This document shows positions 54,085 to 64,000 of a stretch of DNA of 64,000 bases, one piece after another. Below the pieces are notes generated by a model that worked only from the letters and a program-made list of their open reading frames with translations, did no database searches and had not been told where the DNA came from. Location of the stretch: positions 434,001 to 498,000 of the forward strand of contig NZ_CP004387.1 in assembly GCF_000299335.2 (NCBI RefSeq), given 5' to 3'. Position 1 is the stretch's first letter. Each line of letters starts with the position of its first letter. Source of the DNA: Isoalcanivorax pacificus W11-5 (GTDB lineage: Bacteria; Pseudomonadota; Gammaproteobacteria; Pseudomonadales; Alcanivoracaceae). The translations under genes were made by a program, and so were the position numbers.

Positions 54085-55032
54085 TTATTGCTTAAAAGGC
54101 GTTTTGCGACGGGAGCGATATATTCTACGCCCATCCGCCTGATGCTTGAACCGCCGATGCACCCACAAATACTGCTCCGGAGCCCGCAGCACGGCGGTTT
54201 CCACCGCCTGGTTCACCCTGGTCGCATCCGCCACATCATCCCCCGACGGAAAGTCTGCCAGGGGAGGATCAAACGTGATCCGGTAGTGGCCGCCGGGCAG
54301 CCGGTAGTGACTGATCGGGATCACTGTCGCCCGGCTCATGCGGGCGATCCGTGCGGTGCCGGTAATGGTGGAGGCGGGTACGCCGAAGAAAGTGGCGAAC
54401 ACGGCCTGCTGGGTGCCGTAATCCTGATCGGGGGCATACCAGCACATGCCGCCGTTACGCAGGTGACGGACTACGCCGCGCATGTCGGAGCGGTCGAAAT
54501 AATGTTCGGTGTACTGGCTGCGACCGTGGCGGATCAGCCAGTCGAGCACGGCGTTGTCATTCGGACGGTAGACCACGCTGAAGCGCACACCGGCGCCCTC
54601 GCCGAGCAGGCGCGCGCCGATATCGATGGTATTGAAGTGCATGCCCACGAGCAGGATGCCCCGTCCGCTGGCCCGGGCGGCTTCGACGTGCTCGAAGCCC
54701 TGCAGTTCAAGCCGGGCGCGGGCATTGAAATGCAGGCTGGTATAGGCGCCGGCAATTTCGGTCATGGCTTCACCGGTGGAGAGCAGGGTGGCACGGGTCA
54801 GGGCGGCGCGCTCTGCCTCGGGCATGTCGGGGAAGCAGAGTGCCAGGTTGGTCTCTACCACCCGGCGCCGTTCCGTGCGCAGCCGCCAGGCCAGCCAGCC
54901 CAGGCCGCGCCCAAGCGCCAGCAGCAGGCCCCAGGGCAATTGCCCCAGTAACCAGACCAGCCCTACCAGCACCCAGGTCGGCCACCAGACCGGGTGATAT
55001 AGCGGGGCGGTGCGTTTGCGACGTTTTCCCAC
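54085..55032 (-). CDS. Lipid A lauroyl acyltransferase-type enzyme (LpxL/HtrB family)
   Basis: A 315-residue inner-membrane acyltransferase. A short basic N terminus (GKRRKR) and one hydrophobic anchor precede the catalytic motif HFNTID (HX4D, about residue 131), VVYRPNDNAVLDWLIRHGR, DQDYGTQQAVFATFFGVPAST and PISHYRLPGGHYRITFDPPL. It transfers a secondary acyl chain to lipid A or a precursor. The GTG start at 55032 has GGAG nine bases upstream. Divergent from hldE and first gene of the lpxL-waaL-GT32 unit. A broken copy lies at 51313-51857. The specific LpxL/LpxM role is not decided. Confidence 0.9.
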   Translation of the reverse strand: MGKRRKRTAPLYHPVWWPTWVLVGLVWLLGQLPWGLLLALGRGLGWLAWRLRTERRRVVETNLALCFPDMPEAERAALTRATLLSTGEAMTEIAGAYTSLHFNARARLELQGFEHVEAARASGRGILLVGMHFNTIDIGARLLGEGAGVRFSVVYRPNDNAVLDWLIRHGRSQYTEHYFDRSDMRGVVRHLRNGGMCWYAPDQDYGTQQAVFATFFGVPASTITGTARIARMSRATVIPISHYRLPGGHYRITFDPPLADFPSGDDVADATRVNQAVETAVLRAPEQYLWVHRRFKHQADGRRIYRSRRKTPFKQ

Positions 55033-55155
55033 GGATCGGGCTCCGGCGTTTAAAGCGCGTCAGTTTACTGGCCCCATCCGGTGCCTGCCAGCGGCCCTGT
55101 GGTAAACTGCGCGCCATCCGGCGGCCGGTGGGCCGCCCTGCTTGCAGGACCCTTT

Positions 55156-56589
55156 ATGCAGAGTTTGCAGATTCCCGTATTTGCCAATGCCCGTGTGCTG
55201 GTCGCGGGCGACGTGATGCTCGACCGTTACTGGCACGGCCCGACGAGCCGTATCTCGCCCGAGGCGCCGGTGCCGGTGGTGCGGGTCACTGAAATGGAGG
55301 ACCGTCCTGGCGGCGCGGCCAACGTGGCGCTGAATATTGCTGCCCTGGGCGCCGACGCTGCGCTGGTGGGGGTGACCGGCGGGGACGAGGCGGAAGCGAT
55401 TCTGCGTGAGCGACTGGCGGCGGCGGGCATCCGCTGTGATTTCCAGACCGCGCCGGGGCAGCCAACGATTACCAAGCTGCGCGTGATCAGCCGCCAGCAG
55501 CAGCTGCTGCGGCTGGACTTTGAAGAGCCTTTCCATGACCTGGATGCCGCACCGTTCACCGCCCAGGTGAGCAGTGGCTTGCGTGGCTGCGGCGCCCTGA
55601 TCCTGTCCGATTACCAGAAAGGCGCCCTGCGCGATTGCCAGGCGCTGATCCAGGCGGCGCGCGACGCCGGTGTGCCGGTGCTGGTGGACCCGAAAGGCAC
55701 CGATTTCTCCCGTTATCGTGGCGCAACGCTGCTGACGCCAAACCTGGCGGAATTCGAGGCCGTGGCGGGCGTGGTGCGTTTCGAGGAGGAGCTGGTCAGC
55801 AAGGGCCAGCAACTGATGGAGAGCCTGTCGCTGGACGCGTTGCTGGTGACGCGCAGCGAAAAAGGCATGACGCTGCTGCGTCGCGACCAGTCGGCGCTGC
55901 ATCTACCGGCGCGGGCGCGGGAAGTGTTCGATGTGACCGGTGCCGGCGATACCGTGATTTCTGTCCTGGCAGTGGCGCTTGCCGCCGGCAGCCCACTGGA
56001 AGATGCCGTTGCGTTGTCCAATATTGCGGCGGGCATTGTGGTCGGCAAGCTGGGCACGGCAGTGGTCAGCGCACCGGAATTGCGACGCACCGTGCACCAG
56101 GAAGGCGGGATCGGCCGTGGTGTGATGACGCCGGAACAGCTCAAGGTGGCGATTGAGGATGCACGCGCCCAGGGCGAGCGCATCGTGTTCACCAATGGTT
56201 GCTTCGACATTATTCATGCCGGGCATGTGGGCTATCTGGACACGGCGCGCCGCCAGGGAGACCGCCTGATTGTAGCGGTCAACGGCGACGACTCCATTCG
56301 CCGCCTGAAAGGCCCGGGGCGCCCGATCAATCCGCTGGAGCGGCGCATGGCCGTGCTGGCGGCGCTGGAAGCGGTGGACTGGGTCGTGCCGTTTCACACC
56401 GACACCCCCGAACCACTGCTGCAGGCGCTGCACCCGGACGTGCTGGTGAAAGGCGGGGATTACAGCGTCGATCAGGTGGTGGGCGCCGATATCGTCACCG
56501 GCTACGGCGGTGAGGTGCGCGTGCTGGATTTTATCGACGATGTCAGCACGACCAAGATTGTCGAACGTATTCGGGAAAGGGACCAGTGA
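55156..56589 (+). CDS. hldE: Bifunctional heptose-7-phosphate kinase/heptose-1-phosphate adenylyltransferase
   Basis: A 477-residue enzyme, exactly the E. coli HldE length, giving ADP-D-glycero-D-manno-heptose for WaaC and WaaF. The N-terminal ribokinase-fold kinase has [50 protein letters not shown] and the catalytic [12 protein letters not shown]; the C-terminal nucleotidyltransferase has [20 protein letters not shown] and [17 protein letters not shown] 55156 has AGGA six bases upstream. Followed by a strong hairpin of the GACGTC repeat type. Confidence 0.96.
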   Translation: MQSLQIPVFANARVLVAGDVMLDRYWHGPTSRISPEAPVPVVRVTEMEDRPGGAANVALNIAALGADAALVGVTGGDEAEAILRERLAAAGIRCDFQTAPGQPTITKLRVISRQQQLLRLDFEEPFHDLDAAPFTAQVSSGLRGCGALILSDYQKGALRDCQALIQAARDAGVPVLVDPKGTDFSRYRGATLLTPNLAEFEAVAGVVRFEEELVSKGQQLMESLSLDALLVTRSEKGMTLLRRDQSALHLPARAREVFDVTGAGDTVISVLAVALAAGSPLEDAVALSNIAAGIVVGKLGTAVVSAPELRRTVHQEGGIGRGVMTPEQLKVAIEDARAQGERIVFTNGCFDIIHAGHVGYLDTARRQGDRLIVAVNGDDSIRRLKGPGRPINPLERRMAVLAALEAVDWVVPFHTDTPEPLLQALHPDVLVKGGDYSVDQVVGADIVTGYGGEVRVLDFIDDVSTTKIVERIRERDQ

Positions 56590-56625
56590 AAGCGCGCTGC
56601 GGCGCTGCGGTTTTTGGGGCCTTGT

Positions 56626-56669
56626 TTTTAAGCGTCAGACGTCAGACGTCGGACGTCTGACGCTTAAAA
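56626..56669. terminator. Bidirectional terminator made from the GACGTC repeat
   Basis: A perfect 18-bp stem: TTTTAAGCGTCAGACGTC (56626-56643) pairs with 56652-56669 around the loop AGACGTCG; one-base bulge aside, TTG/CAA extend it. The outer T and A runs give T tracts in both directions. It lies between convergent hldE and the aldo/keto reductase gene and is assembled from the same TCAGACGTC units as at 27.1 and 34.4 kb. Confidence 0.88.
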
Positions 56670-56684
56670 CAAAACACCGTGCTT

Positions 56685-57476
56685 TCAGTGGGCACCCAGC
56701 GCTATACGTGCCTTGGCCACATTCTCCCGCAGGTGCACCGGGTTGATGGTGCCCGCGATGATGCTGCTCACGCCCGGTGTGCCGAGGATATGATTCAGGC
56801 TGGCCTGCACCGGGTCAGTGATCGCGTGTGACAGGTGCCCGCTGGCGAACGCTTTCTTGATCAGGATGCCCTTGTTGTGCGCTGCCGCGTGTTCAATCAC
56901 CGGCAGTTCTTCGTCATAGCCCAGCTGATAGGTGACCATGGCAATGTCCGCGCGGGCCAGTGTGGCCAGCCCGCCCTCGACGGTCTTGGTCGACATGCCG
57001 GTGGCGCGGATCAGCCCTTTCCTTTTCAGTTCAGCGAGCATCTCCAGCGTGCCGGCCTGTTCGATGATGGCCAGGTCGTTGCCGTCGGAGTGCACCAGTA
57101 CCACATCAATATAGTCCGTACGCAGTCGCGTGAGGCTGCGCTCTACGCTGGCACGCACATGCTCGGGGGAAAAATCGAAGTGGCTCTGGCCGTTGTCGAA
57201 TTCCTCGCCCACCTTGGACACGATCACCCAGTCCTGTCGTTGCGAGAGCAGCTGTCCCAGCCGTGCCTCGCTGGTGCCATAGGCTGGCGCAGTGTCGATC
57301 AGATTGATGCCCAGGTCACGGGCCTCGTCCAGCAGGGCGCGTGTGGCCGCGTCGTCGGGGATAGTGAAGCCGTGCGGATATTTCACACCCTGGTCGCGGC
57401 CCAGTTTGACGGTGCCCAGGCCAAGTGCCGAGACAGTGATGCCGGTGTCGCCCAGCGGGCGCAGGAAATCGCTCAT
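56685..57476 (-). CDS. Aldo/keto reductase
   Basis: A 263-residue NADPH-dependent oxidoreductase of the aldo/keto reductase superfamily: LGDTGITVSALGLGTVKLGRDQG, the catalytic aspartate and tyrosine in INLIDTAPAYGTSEARLGQLL, the lysine in IVSKVG, SLTRLRTDYIDVVLVHSDG with the active-site histidine, and SSIIAGTINPVHLRENV. Its ATG overlaps the FAD-oxidoreductase stop by four bases (ATGA). The same two-gene pair occurs near waaA in Pseudomonas. The substrate is unknown. Confidence 0.9.
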   Translation of the reverse strand: MSDFLRPLGDTGITVSALGLGTVKLGRDQGVKYPHGFTIPDDAATRALLDEARDLGINLIDTAPAYGTSEARLGQLLSQRQDWVIVSKVGEEFDNGQSHFDFSPEHVRASVERSLTRLRTDYIDVVLVHSDGNDLAIIEQAGTLEMLAELKRKGLIRATGMSTKTVEGGLATLARADIAMVTYQLGYDEELPVIEHAAAHNKGILIKKAFASGHLSHAITDPVQASLNHILGTPGVSSIIAGTINPVHLRENVAKARIALGAH

Positions 57477-58693
57477 GCTTCGTGTCCGAACAGGCGGTAC
57501 CAGACGGGCCTGCCGGGTTGCGCGCGCGGCAGCGACGCCGGCAGTGTCGGCTGGGGATGTGCCGGTGTGGCCTGGTCGCGGGCCAGCAGTGCCAGAACCC
57601 GGTCCCCCAGATCAGGGGTCAGGGTAAGTTTGGTGGGCCAGGTGACGAGCAGGCGGCCGCGCGCTTCTGCGTAGGCGTTGTCCGGTTTTACCAGCGCTGT
57701 CTGGTGCGGCTCGGCGCGGTCGATGCGCACGGTGGCCAGTTCGGCGTCGCTGAAATCCAGCCAGGGAAACAGGTCGGCCAGCTCGGCGCGCGCGGCGCGG
57801 ATCAGGGCGTCTTCCGTCATCTCCACGCCGCGCTCGGCCAGATCGCCGCCGAGGTACCAGACCAGGGCGCCGTCCGGTTGCTCATGGGTGGTTACGGTCA
57901 GGCGCGGCTTGTTGCTGGCGCCGATGCAGTGGGCGTACAAACGGTGCGGCATGCGGTGCTGCACCAGCACCATCTGCAGCGGCCGGGCCTGCGCGCGGAT
58001 ATCGGTGGCCAGATCATGCTCGCCTGCTTCGGCCAGCAGCGCCGCGTTGCCGTTGCCTGCAGCGAGGAGAGTGCGGGTCGGAGTCAGCGAGAGGCCGGGC
58101 AGGTCAATACGCGCCAGGCCGTCGGCGCACCAGTGCAGTGTGGTGCTTTCCGGGTCAATGTGCAGGCAGCGGTCCTGGATGGGGGCGGCCAGTTCGCGCA
58201 CCAGGCTCTCGGTATCCAGCACCAGGTCGTCCAGCCGATAGACATTGCCGCGAAACGCCTTGTCGTGCAGCGCAGACGGGTACTGATTGAATTTCAGTTT
58301 CTGGATGCGGCCGCGCAGCATGCGGCTGGCAAAAAACGTGGTGAAGCGCGAGGCCAGTGATCCGGCGGACCACAGATGCTGTGTATCGGAAAGCACCCTG
58401 ACGCCACGCAGGTCCAGGTCACCTTCGCCGGCCAGCGATGCGCGCCAGCGGTCCGGCATGCCGGCGATGGCTTCGGATTCGTGTGAGAGCGCGCCGCCAA
58501 GGGCGTACTTCAGGCCGCCGTGCAGGATGCCCTGGCTGAGCAGCGTCTGCTGGCCGCCGAGCGTGTCGCGTTCCAGCAGCACACAGGAGTAGCCGCGTTG
58601 AGTCAGCAGATTGGCCAGCCACAGACCGGCGATGCCGCCACCGAAAATGGCGATGTCCACGGGGGTGCTGGTGTGCTGCGGGGCGTCGGTCAT
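57473..58693 (-). CDS. FAD-dependent oxidoreductase (DAO family)
   Basis: A 406-residue flavoprotein starting with the dinucleotide-binding VDIAIFGGGIAGLWLANLLTQRGYSCVLLERD, followed by LGGQQTLLSQGILHGGLKYALGG. The family is the glycine oxidase/D-amino acid oxidase type (DAO), which oxidises amines or hydroxyacids; specificity cannot be read. It is coupled to the downstream aldo/keto reductase, so the pair may process one metabolite. Divergent from waaA. Confidence 0.82.
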   Translation of the reverse strand: MTDAPQHTSTPVDIAIFGGGIAGLWLANLLTQRGYSCVLLERDTLGGQQTLLSQGILHGGLKYALGGALSHESEAIAGMPDRWRASLAGEGDLDLRGVRVLSDTQHLWSAGSLASRFTTFFASRMLRGRIQKLKFNQYPSALHDKAFRGNVYRLDDLVLDTESLVRELAAPIQDRCLHIDPESTTLHWCADGLARIDLPGLSLTPTRTLLAAGNGNAALLAEAGEHDLATDIRAQARPLQMVLVQHRMPHRLYAHCIGASNKPRLTVTTHEQPDGALVWYLGGDLAERGVEMTEDALIRAARAELADLFPWLDFSDAELATVRIDRAEPHQTALVKPDNAYAEARGRLLVTWPTKLTLTPDLGDRVLALLARDQATPAHPQPTLPASLPRAQPGRPVWYRLFGHEA

Positions 58694-58811
58694 GCAGAGT
58701 GATCCTTTCCTGTCTCACCGGCTGAACATCCGGCCCGTGCGGCGGGCCGTGGGTTGCGGGCGCTATGGTAGCATAGCGGCCTTGCCGACACGCCGGAGAC
58801 GGATCGACCTC

Positions 58812-60080
58812 ATGCGCACGCTTTACAGTGGACTCTGGTACGCCCTGATGCCGGCGCTGTTCATCCGCCTGTGGTGGCGCGGCCGCCGTGCACCGGCCTA
58901 TCGGGGCCGCTGGCGCGAACGGCTGGCGTTGGGGCTGCCGCGCCAGCCGGGCCACACGGTCTGGATTCACGCCGTGTCCGTGGGCGAAACCCTGGCCGCC
59001 GCGCCGATGATCCGTGAACTGCTGGCACGTTATCCGGACACGCCGCTGTTGGTCACCACCACCACGCCGACCGGCTCGGAGCAGGTGCGCAAATTGTTCG
59101 GCGACCGCGTGCTGCACGTCTACTGTCCCTGGGATACGCCGGACGCCATGGCGCGCTTTTTTCGTGTCTTCAACCCGGCGCTGGTGCTGATTCTCGAAAC
59201 CGAACTGTGGCCGAACATGATCGCGACGGCGGCGCGCCGCGCAGTGCCGGTGTGGCTGGTGAATGGTCGGTTGTCCGCGCGCAGCTTTCGCGGCTACCAG
59301 AAATTCAGTGCGCTGGTGCGCCCGATGCTGCAGCGTTTCGCGGGACTGATGGTACAGACCGACGCCGAGGCGGATCGCTTCCGGCAACTCGGCGCGCCGC
59401 CCGAACGGGTGCATGTCACCGGTAGCGTGAAATTCGATCTGGTGCTGGATGACACGCTGCGCGAAAACGCTGCCGTGTTGCGTGCAGGATGCGGTGCACG
59501 GCCGGTATGGATTGCTGCCAGCACGCATCCGGGCGAAGAAGAACAGGTGCTGGCCGCGCACGCGACGGTGCGTGCCGCGCAGCCGGACGCGTTGCTGGTG
59601 CTGGTGCCGCGCCATCCGGAGCGTTTCAACGAGGTGGCGGAACAGGTCGTTCGCGCGGGCATGCCGCTGGTGCGGCGCAGCAGTGGTGAACGGGTGACGG
59701 CCGATGCTGCGGTCTATCTTGGCGACACCATGGGCGAATTGCTGATGTTGTTCGGCGCCAGCGATGTGGCCTTTGTGGGCGGTTCGCTGGTGCCATTGGG
59801 TGGCCATAATCTGCTGGAGCCCGCCGCCTGGGGGCGGCCCGTGATCAGTGGGCCGCACCGATTTAACTTTGAGCGTGTGGCGGAACTGCTGGAAGAGCAG
59901 GCCGCGCTGGTGACGGTGGTGGATGCGTCGTCACTGGCAGAGGCGGTGTTGCTGCTGCTGGATGACAGCGTAAAACGCGCACAGCAGGGCGAGGCAGCAC
60001 GCGCGGTGGTGGCGGCCCATGGTGGTGCGCTGGAACGGGTGCTGGCGCGGCTTGGCGAGGTGTGGCCGGGGCAACACTGA
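58812..60080 (+). CDS. waaA: 3-deoxy-D-manno-octulosonic acid (Kdo) transferase
   Basis: A 422-residue inner-membrane GT30 enzyme attaching Kdo to lipid IVA. Visible: RTLYSGLWYALMPALFIRLWWRGRRAPAYRGRWRERL, WIHAVSVGETLAAAPMIREL, TPTGSEQVRKLFGDRVLHVYCPWDTPDAMARFFRVFNPALVLILETELWPN, NGRLSARSFRGYQKF and GGSLVPLGGHNLLEPAAWGRPVISGPHRFNF. ATG 58812 begins the family N terminus; length matches E. coli (425). Separated from convergent tolC by a bidirectional hairpin. Confidence 0.96.
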   Translation: MRTLYSGLWYALMPALFIRLWWRGRRAPAYRGRWRERLALGLPRQPGHTVWIHAVSVGETLAAAPMIRELLARYPDTPLLVTTTTPTGSEQVRKLFGDRVLHVYCPWDTPDAMARFFRVFNPALVLILETELWPNMIATAARRAVPVWLVNGRLSARSFRGYQKFSALVRPMLQRFAGLMVQTDAEADRFRQLGAPPERVHVTGSVKFDLVLDDTLRENAAVLRAGCGARPVWIAASTHPGEEEQVLAAHATVRAAQPDALLVLVPRHPERFNEVAEQVVRAGMPLVRRSSGERVTADAAVYLGDTMGELLMLFGASDVAFVGGSLVPLGGHNLLEPAAWGRPVISGPHRFNFERVAELLEEQAALVTVVDASSLAEAVLLLLDDSVKRAQQGEAARAVVAAHGGALERVLARLGEVWPGQH

Positions 60081-60130
60081 AACATGCCGGAGAATGGGCG
60101 GGTGGGCTTCCCGCCGCGTTCGTTCATCGC

Positions 60131-60170
60131 ATAAAACAAAAGGGGCGCACACGGCGCCCCTTTGTTTTAT
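60131..60170. terminator. Bidirectional terminator between waaA and tolC
   Basis: AGGGGCGC pairs with GCGCCCCT around ACACG, and the stem continues through ATAAAACAA/TTGTTTTAT with one bulged A. T tracts lie on both sides, suiting termination of both convergent genes. Confidence 0.88.
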
Positions 60171-60181
60171 GGCTGTAGTAC

Positions 60182-61567
60182 TTATTCGTCGAGTGCGTCG
60201 TCAGTGCCCGCCGATACCAGGTCCAGTTCCACCAGGTCGGCCGGTGCCAGCCAGTTGTTCACCTGCACCAGATCATCTTCGGTCAGCACGCCGGCCAGGG
60301 CTTTCAGGCCGAGGCTGTCGAGGATGTATTCATAACGGGCATTGGCATAGTCGCGGCGCGCGGCGAACAGCGTGCGTTGTGCGTTCAGCACGTCGACGAT
60401 GTTCCGGGTGCCCACTTCATAGCCGGCCTGGGTCGCTTCCAGGGCGGAATCCGCAGAGCGGATCGCCTGGGCGCGGGCGCGAATGCGCAGGGCGTTGGCG
60501 CTGACCACCCGGTAGGTGCCTAGCGTCTGCTGGCCGACATCGCGCCAGGTCTGCTGGTACAGGTCCTGGCTGGCTTCGTGTTGCAGCGCGGCCTGCTTGC
60601 GACGGCTGTTAACGCCACCGCCCTGGAACAGCGGCAGGTTCACTTCAATGCCGTAGGCGTTGGTACGGGTGTCCGGCAGGTTCAGTGTGCTGGTCGGGCC
60701 ACTGGCGTCGTTCTTGTAGCGCTGGTGCTGGGCAACCAGGTCCACCGTCGGGCCATGCGCCCAGGCCTGCTGGCTGGCGAAATGGCGTGAGGATTCGCTC
60801 TGGTACAGCGCGGCCAGGATCGTCGGGTTCTGCTGCCGGGCCAGTTCTACCCACTGCTGCGGGTTGGCCGGTTCCGGGCCGGTCAGCGGCAGTTCTTCCT
60901 GCAGCGCGGCCAGGCTTTCCCAGGTGCGGCCGGTGAGGGCTTCCAGGCGGTCGCGGGCGATATCGAAATCGGCTTCGGCCAGAATGCGCTCAACCTTGGT
61001 CAGGTCGAAAGCGGCTTCGGCTTCGTGCACGTCGGTGATGGCCACCAGGCCCACGTCGAAACGCTCGCGGGTCTGCTCAAGCTGACGGCCGATGGCGCGC
61101 TCTTCTGCGCGAATCGAGACCAGGTTTTCCCAGCTCTGCAGCACGCCGAAATATTGCGTGGCGACCCGTTGCAGGAAATCCTGGCGCGCCTGCTGGAAGT
61201 TGGCGGCGGCAACCGAAGTGGCGGCGTCGGCCTGCTTGTAGGCGTACCAGGCACCCGGCCGGAACAGCGGCTGAACCAGGCTGAGGGTCAGCGTCTGTGT
61301 TTCGAAATCGGTTTCGCCGCCGGGGCTGGAGGTGACCTCCACGTCGTTGTCCAGCCAGCTGTAGCTGGCATTGACGCTTGGCAGCAGGCCGGCACGGCCC
61401 TGTACGACATTCTCCTGTTCGGCTTCCCAGGTGCGCAGAGCACCGCTCCACTGGGAGTCAGCTTGCCAGGCGGATTCAAGGACATCGGCCAGGGTGGCCG
61501 CCTGGGCAACGCCGGTTGCCGCCAGTAGCAGAGCTGCTGCGGCATAAGTGATACGTTTGGTGCGCAT
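60182..61567 (-). CDS. tolC: Outer-membrane efflux/secretion channel TolC
   Basis: A 461-residue protein. The signal peptide ends VAQA before ATLADVLESAWQAD; two related halves follow, each with outer-membrane beta strands and long periplasmic helices, e.g. PLFRPGAWYAYKQADAATSVAAANFQQARQDFLQRVATQYFGVLQSWENL and GYEVGTRNIVDVLNAQRTLFAARRDYANARYEYILDSL. It is the exit channel for RND pumps and type I secretion. The acidic C terminus (VSAGTDDALDE) is short. It is a monocistronic gene, divergent from thiC. Confidence 0.93.
   Translation of the reverse strand: MRTKRITYAAAALLLAATGVAQAATLADVLESAWQADSQWSGALRTWEAEQENVVQGRAGLLPSVNASYSWLDNDVEVTSSPGGETDFETQTLTLSLVQPLFRPGAWYAYKQADAATSVAAANFQQARQDFLQRVATQYFGVLQSWENLVSIRAEERAIGRQLEQTRERFDVGLVAITDVHEAEAAFDLTKVERILAEADFDIARDRLEALTGRTWESLAALQEELPLTGPEPANPQQWVELARQQNPTILAALYQSESSRHFASQQAWAHGPTVDLVAQHQRYKNDASGPTSTLNLPDTRTNAYGIEVNLPLFQGGGVNSRRKQAALQHEASQDLYQQTWRDVGQQTLGTYRVVSANALRIRARAQAIRSADSALEATQAGYEVGTRNIVDVLNAQRTLFAARRDYANARYEYILDSLGLKALAGVLTEDDLVQVNNWLAPADLVELDLVSAGTDDALDE

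Positions 61568-64000
<2,433 letters not shown>

Overview
The window is a 64-kb piece of a GC-rich gammaproteobacterial chromosome. Gene content and order resemble Pseudomonas and Alcanivorax-type bacteria: an ABC-F/FKBP/Rsd(AlgQ)/DsbB block, a gshA-tex-ompR/envZ block, hemCDXY, argA-pit-DUF47-secretion ATPase, glnE-ilvE-waaFCGP, hldE, waaA, tolC and thiC-nudF. The taxonomic guess rests on this remembered gene order and protein similarity, not on a database search. No rRNA, tRNA or CRISPR array was seen. Almost everything is conserved housekeeping DNA. The accessory parts are one insertion sequence, a block splitting ompR from envZ, and the variable lipopolysaccharide (LPS) outer-core segment.

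Layout. 1-5.5 kb: a partial ABC-F gene, a TIGR02444 gene, an orphan ParA-type ATPase, an FKBP lipoprotein isomerase, an IS1182-family element sitting inside the terminator shared by the FKBP gene and rsd, then rsd/algQ and dsbB. 5.8-11.8 kb: a small RMF/CrpP-like protein, gshA, tex, a PilH-like receiver and ompR. 11.9-19.3 kb: two related lipoproteins in inverted orientation enclosing a divergent NarL-type two-component pair and a metallo-beta-lactamase-fold protein related to oxygen-binding diiron proteins; this block lies between ompR and envZ. 19.5-28.2 kb: envZ, a DUF4168 protein, NDH-2, the overlapping hemC-hemD-hemX-hemY operon and convergent hemH. 28.3-38.4 kb: a ferredoxin-type reductase with a MAPEG protein, a double DsbA-like protein coupled to ilvD, argA, a Pit phosphate transporter with its DUF47 partner, and an orphan GspE/PilB-type ATPase.

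38.4-61.6 kb: glnE, ilvE and the LPS inner-core operon (waaF, waaC, waaG, waaP, further kinase-fold genes, a KpsS-like gene), followed by an AT-rich glycosyltransferase, a broken second copy of the lauroyl-transferase gene, a GT32 glycosyltransferase, waaL, the intact lpxL-type gene, hldE, an aldo/keto reductase, an FAD oxidoreductase, waaA and tolC. Together these build ADP-heptose, transfer Kdo and heptose, phosphorylate the core, acylate lipid A and ligate O-antigen. 61.9-64 kb: thiC and the start of nudF.

Structure beyond genes: a GACGTC-rich repeat family occurs at three gene ends (27.1, 34.4 and 56.6 kb), twice between convergent genes; at 27.1 kb its two arms encode the last residues of both HemY and HemH. 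The IS1182 element has duplicated a complete 24-bp terminator hairpin. A roughly 0.5-kb direct repeat (intact and broken lpxL) flanks the waaL-GT32 module and looks like a recombination scar.
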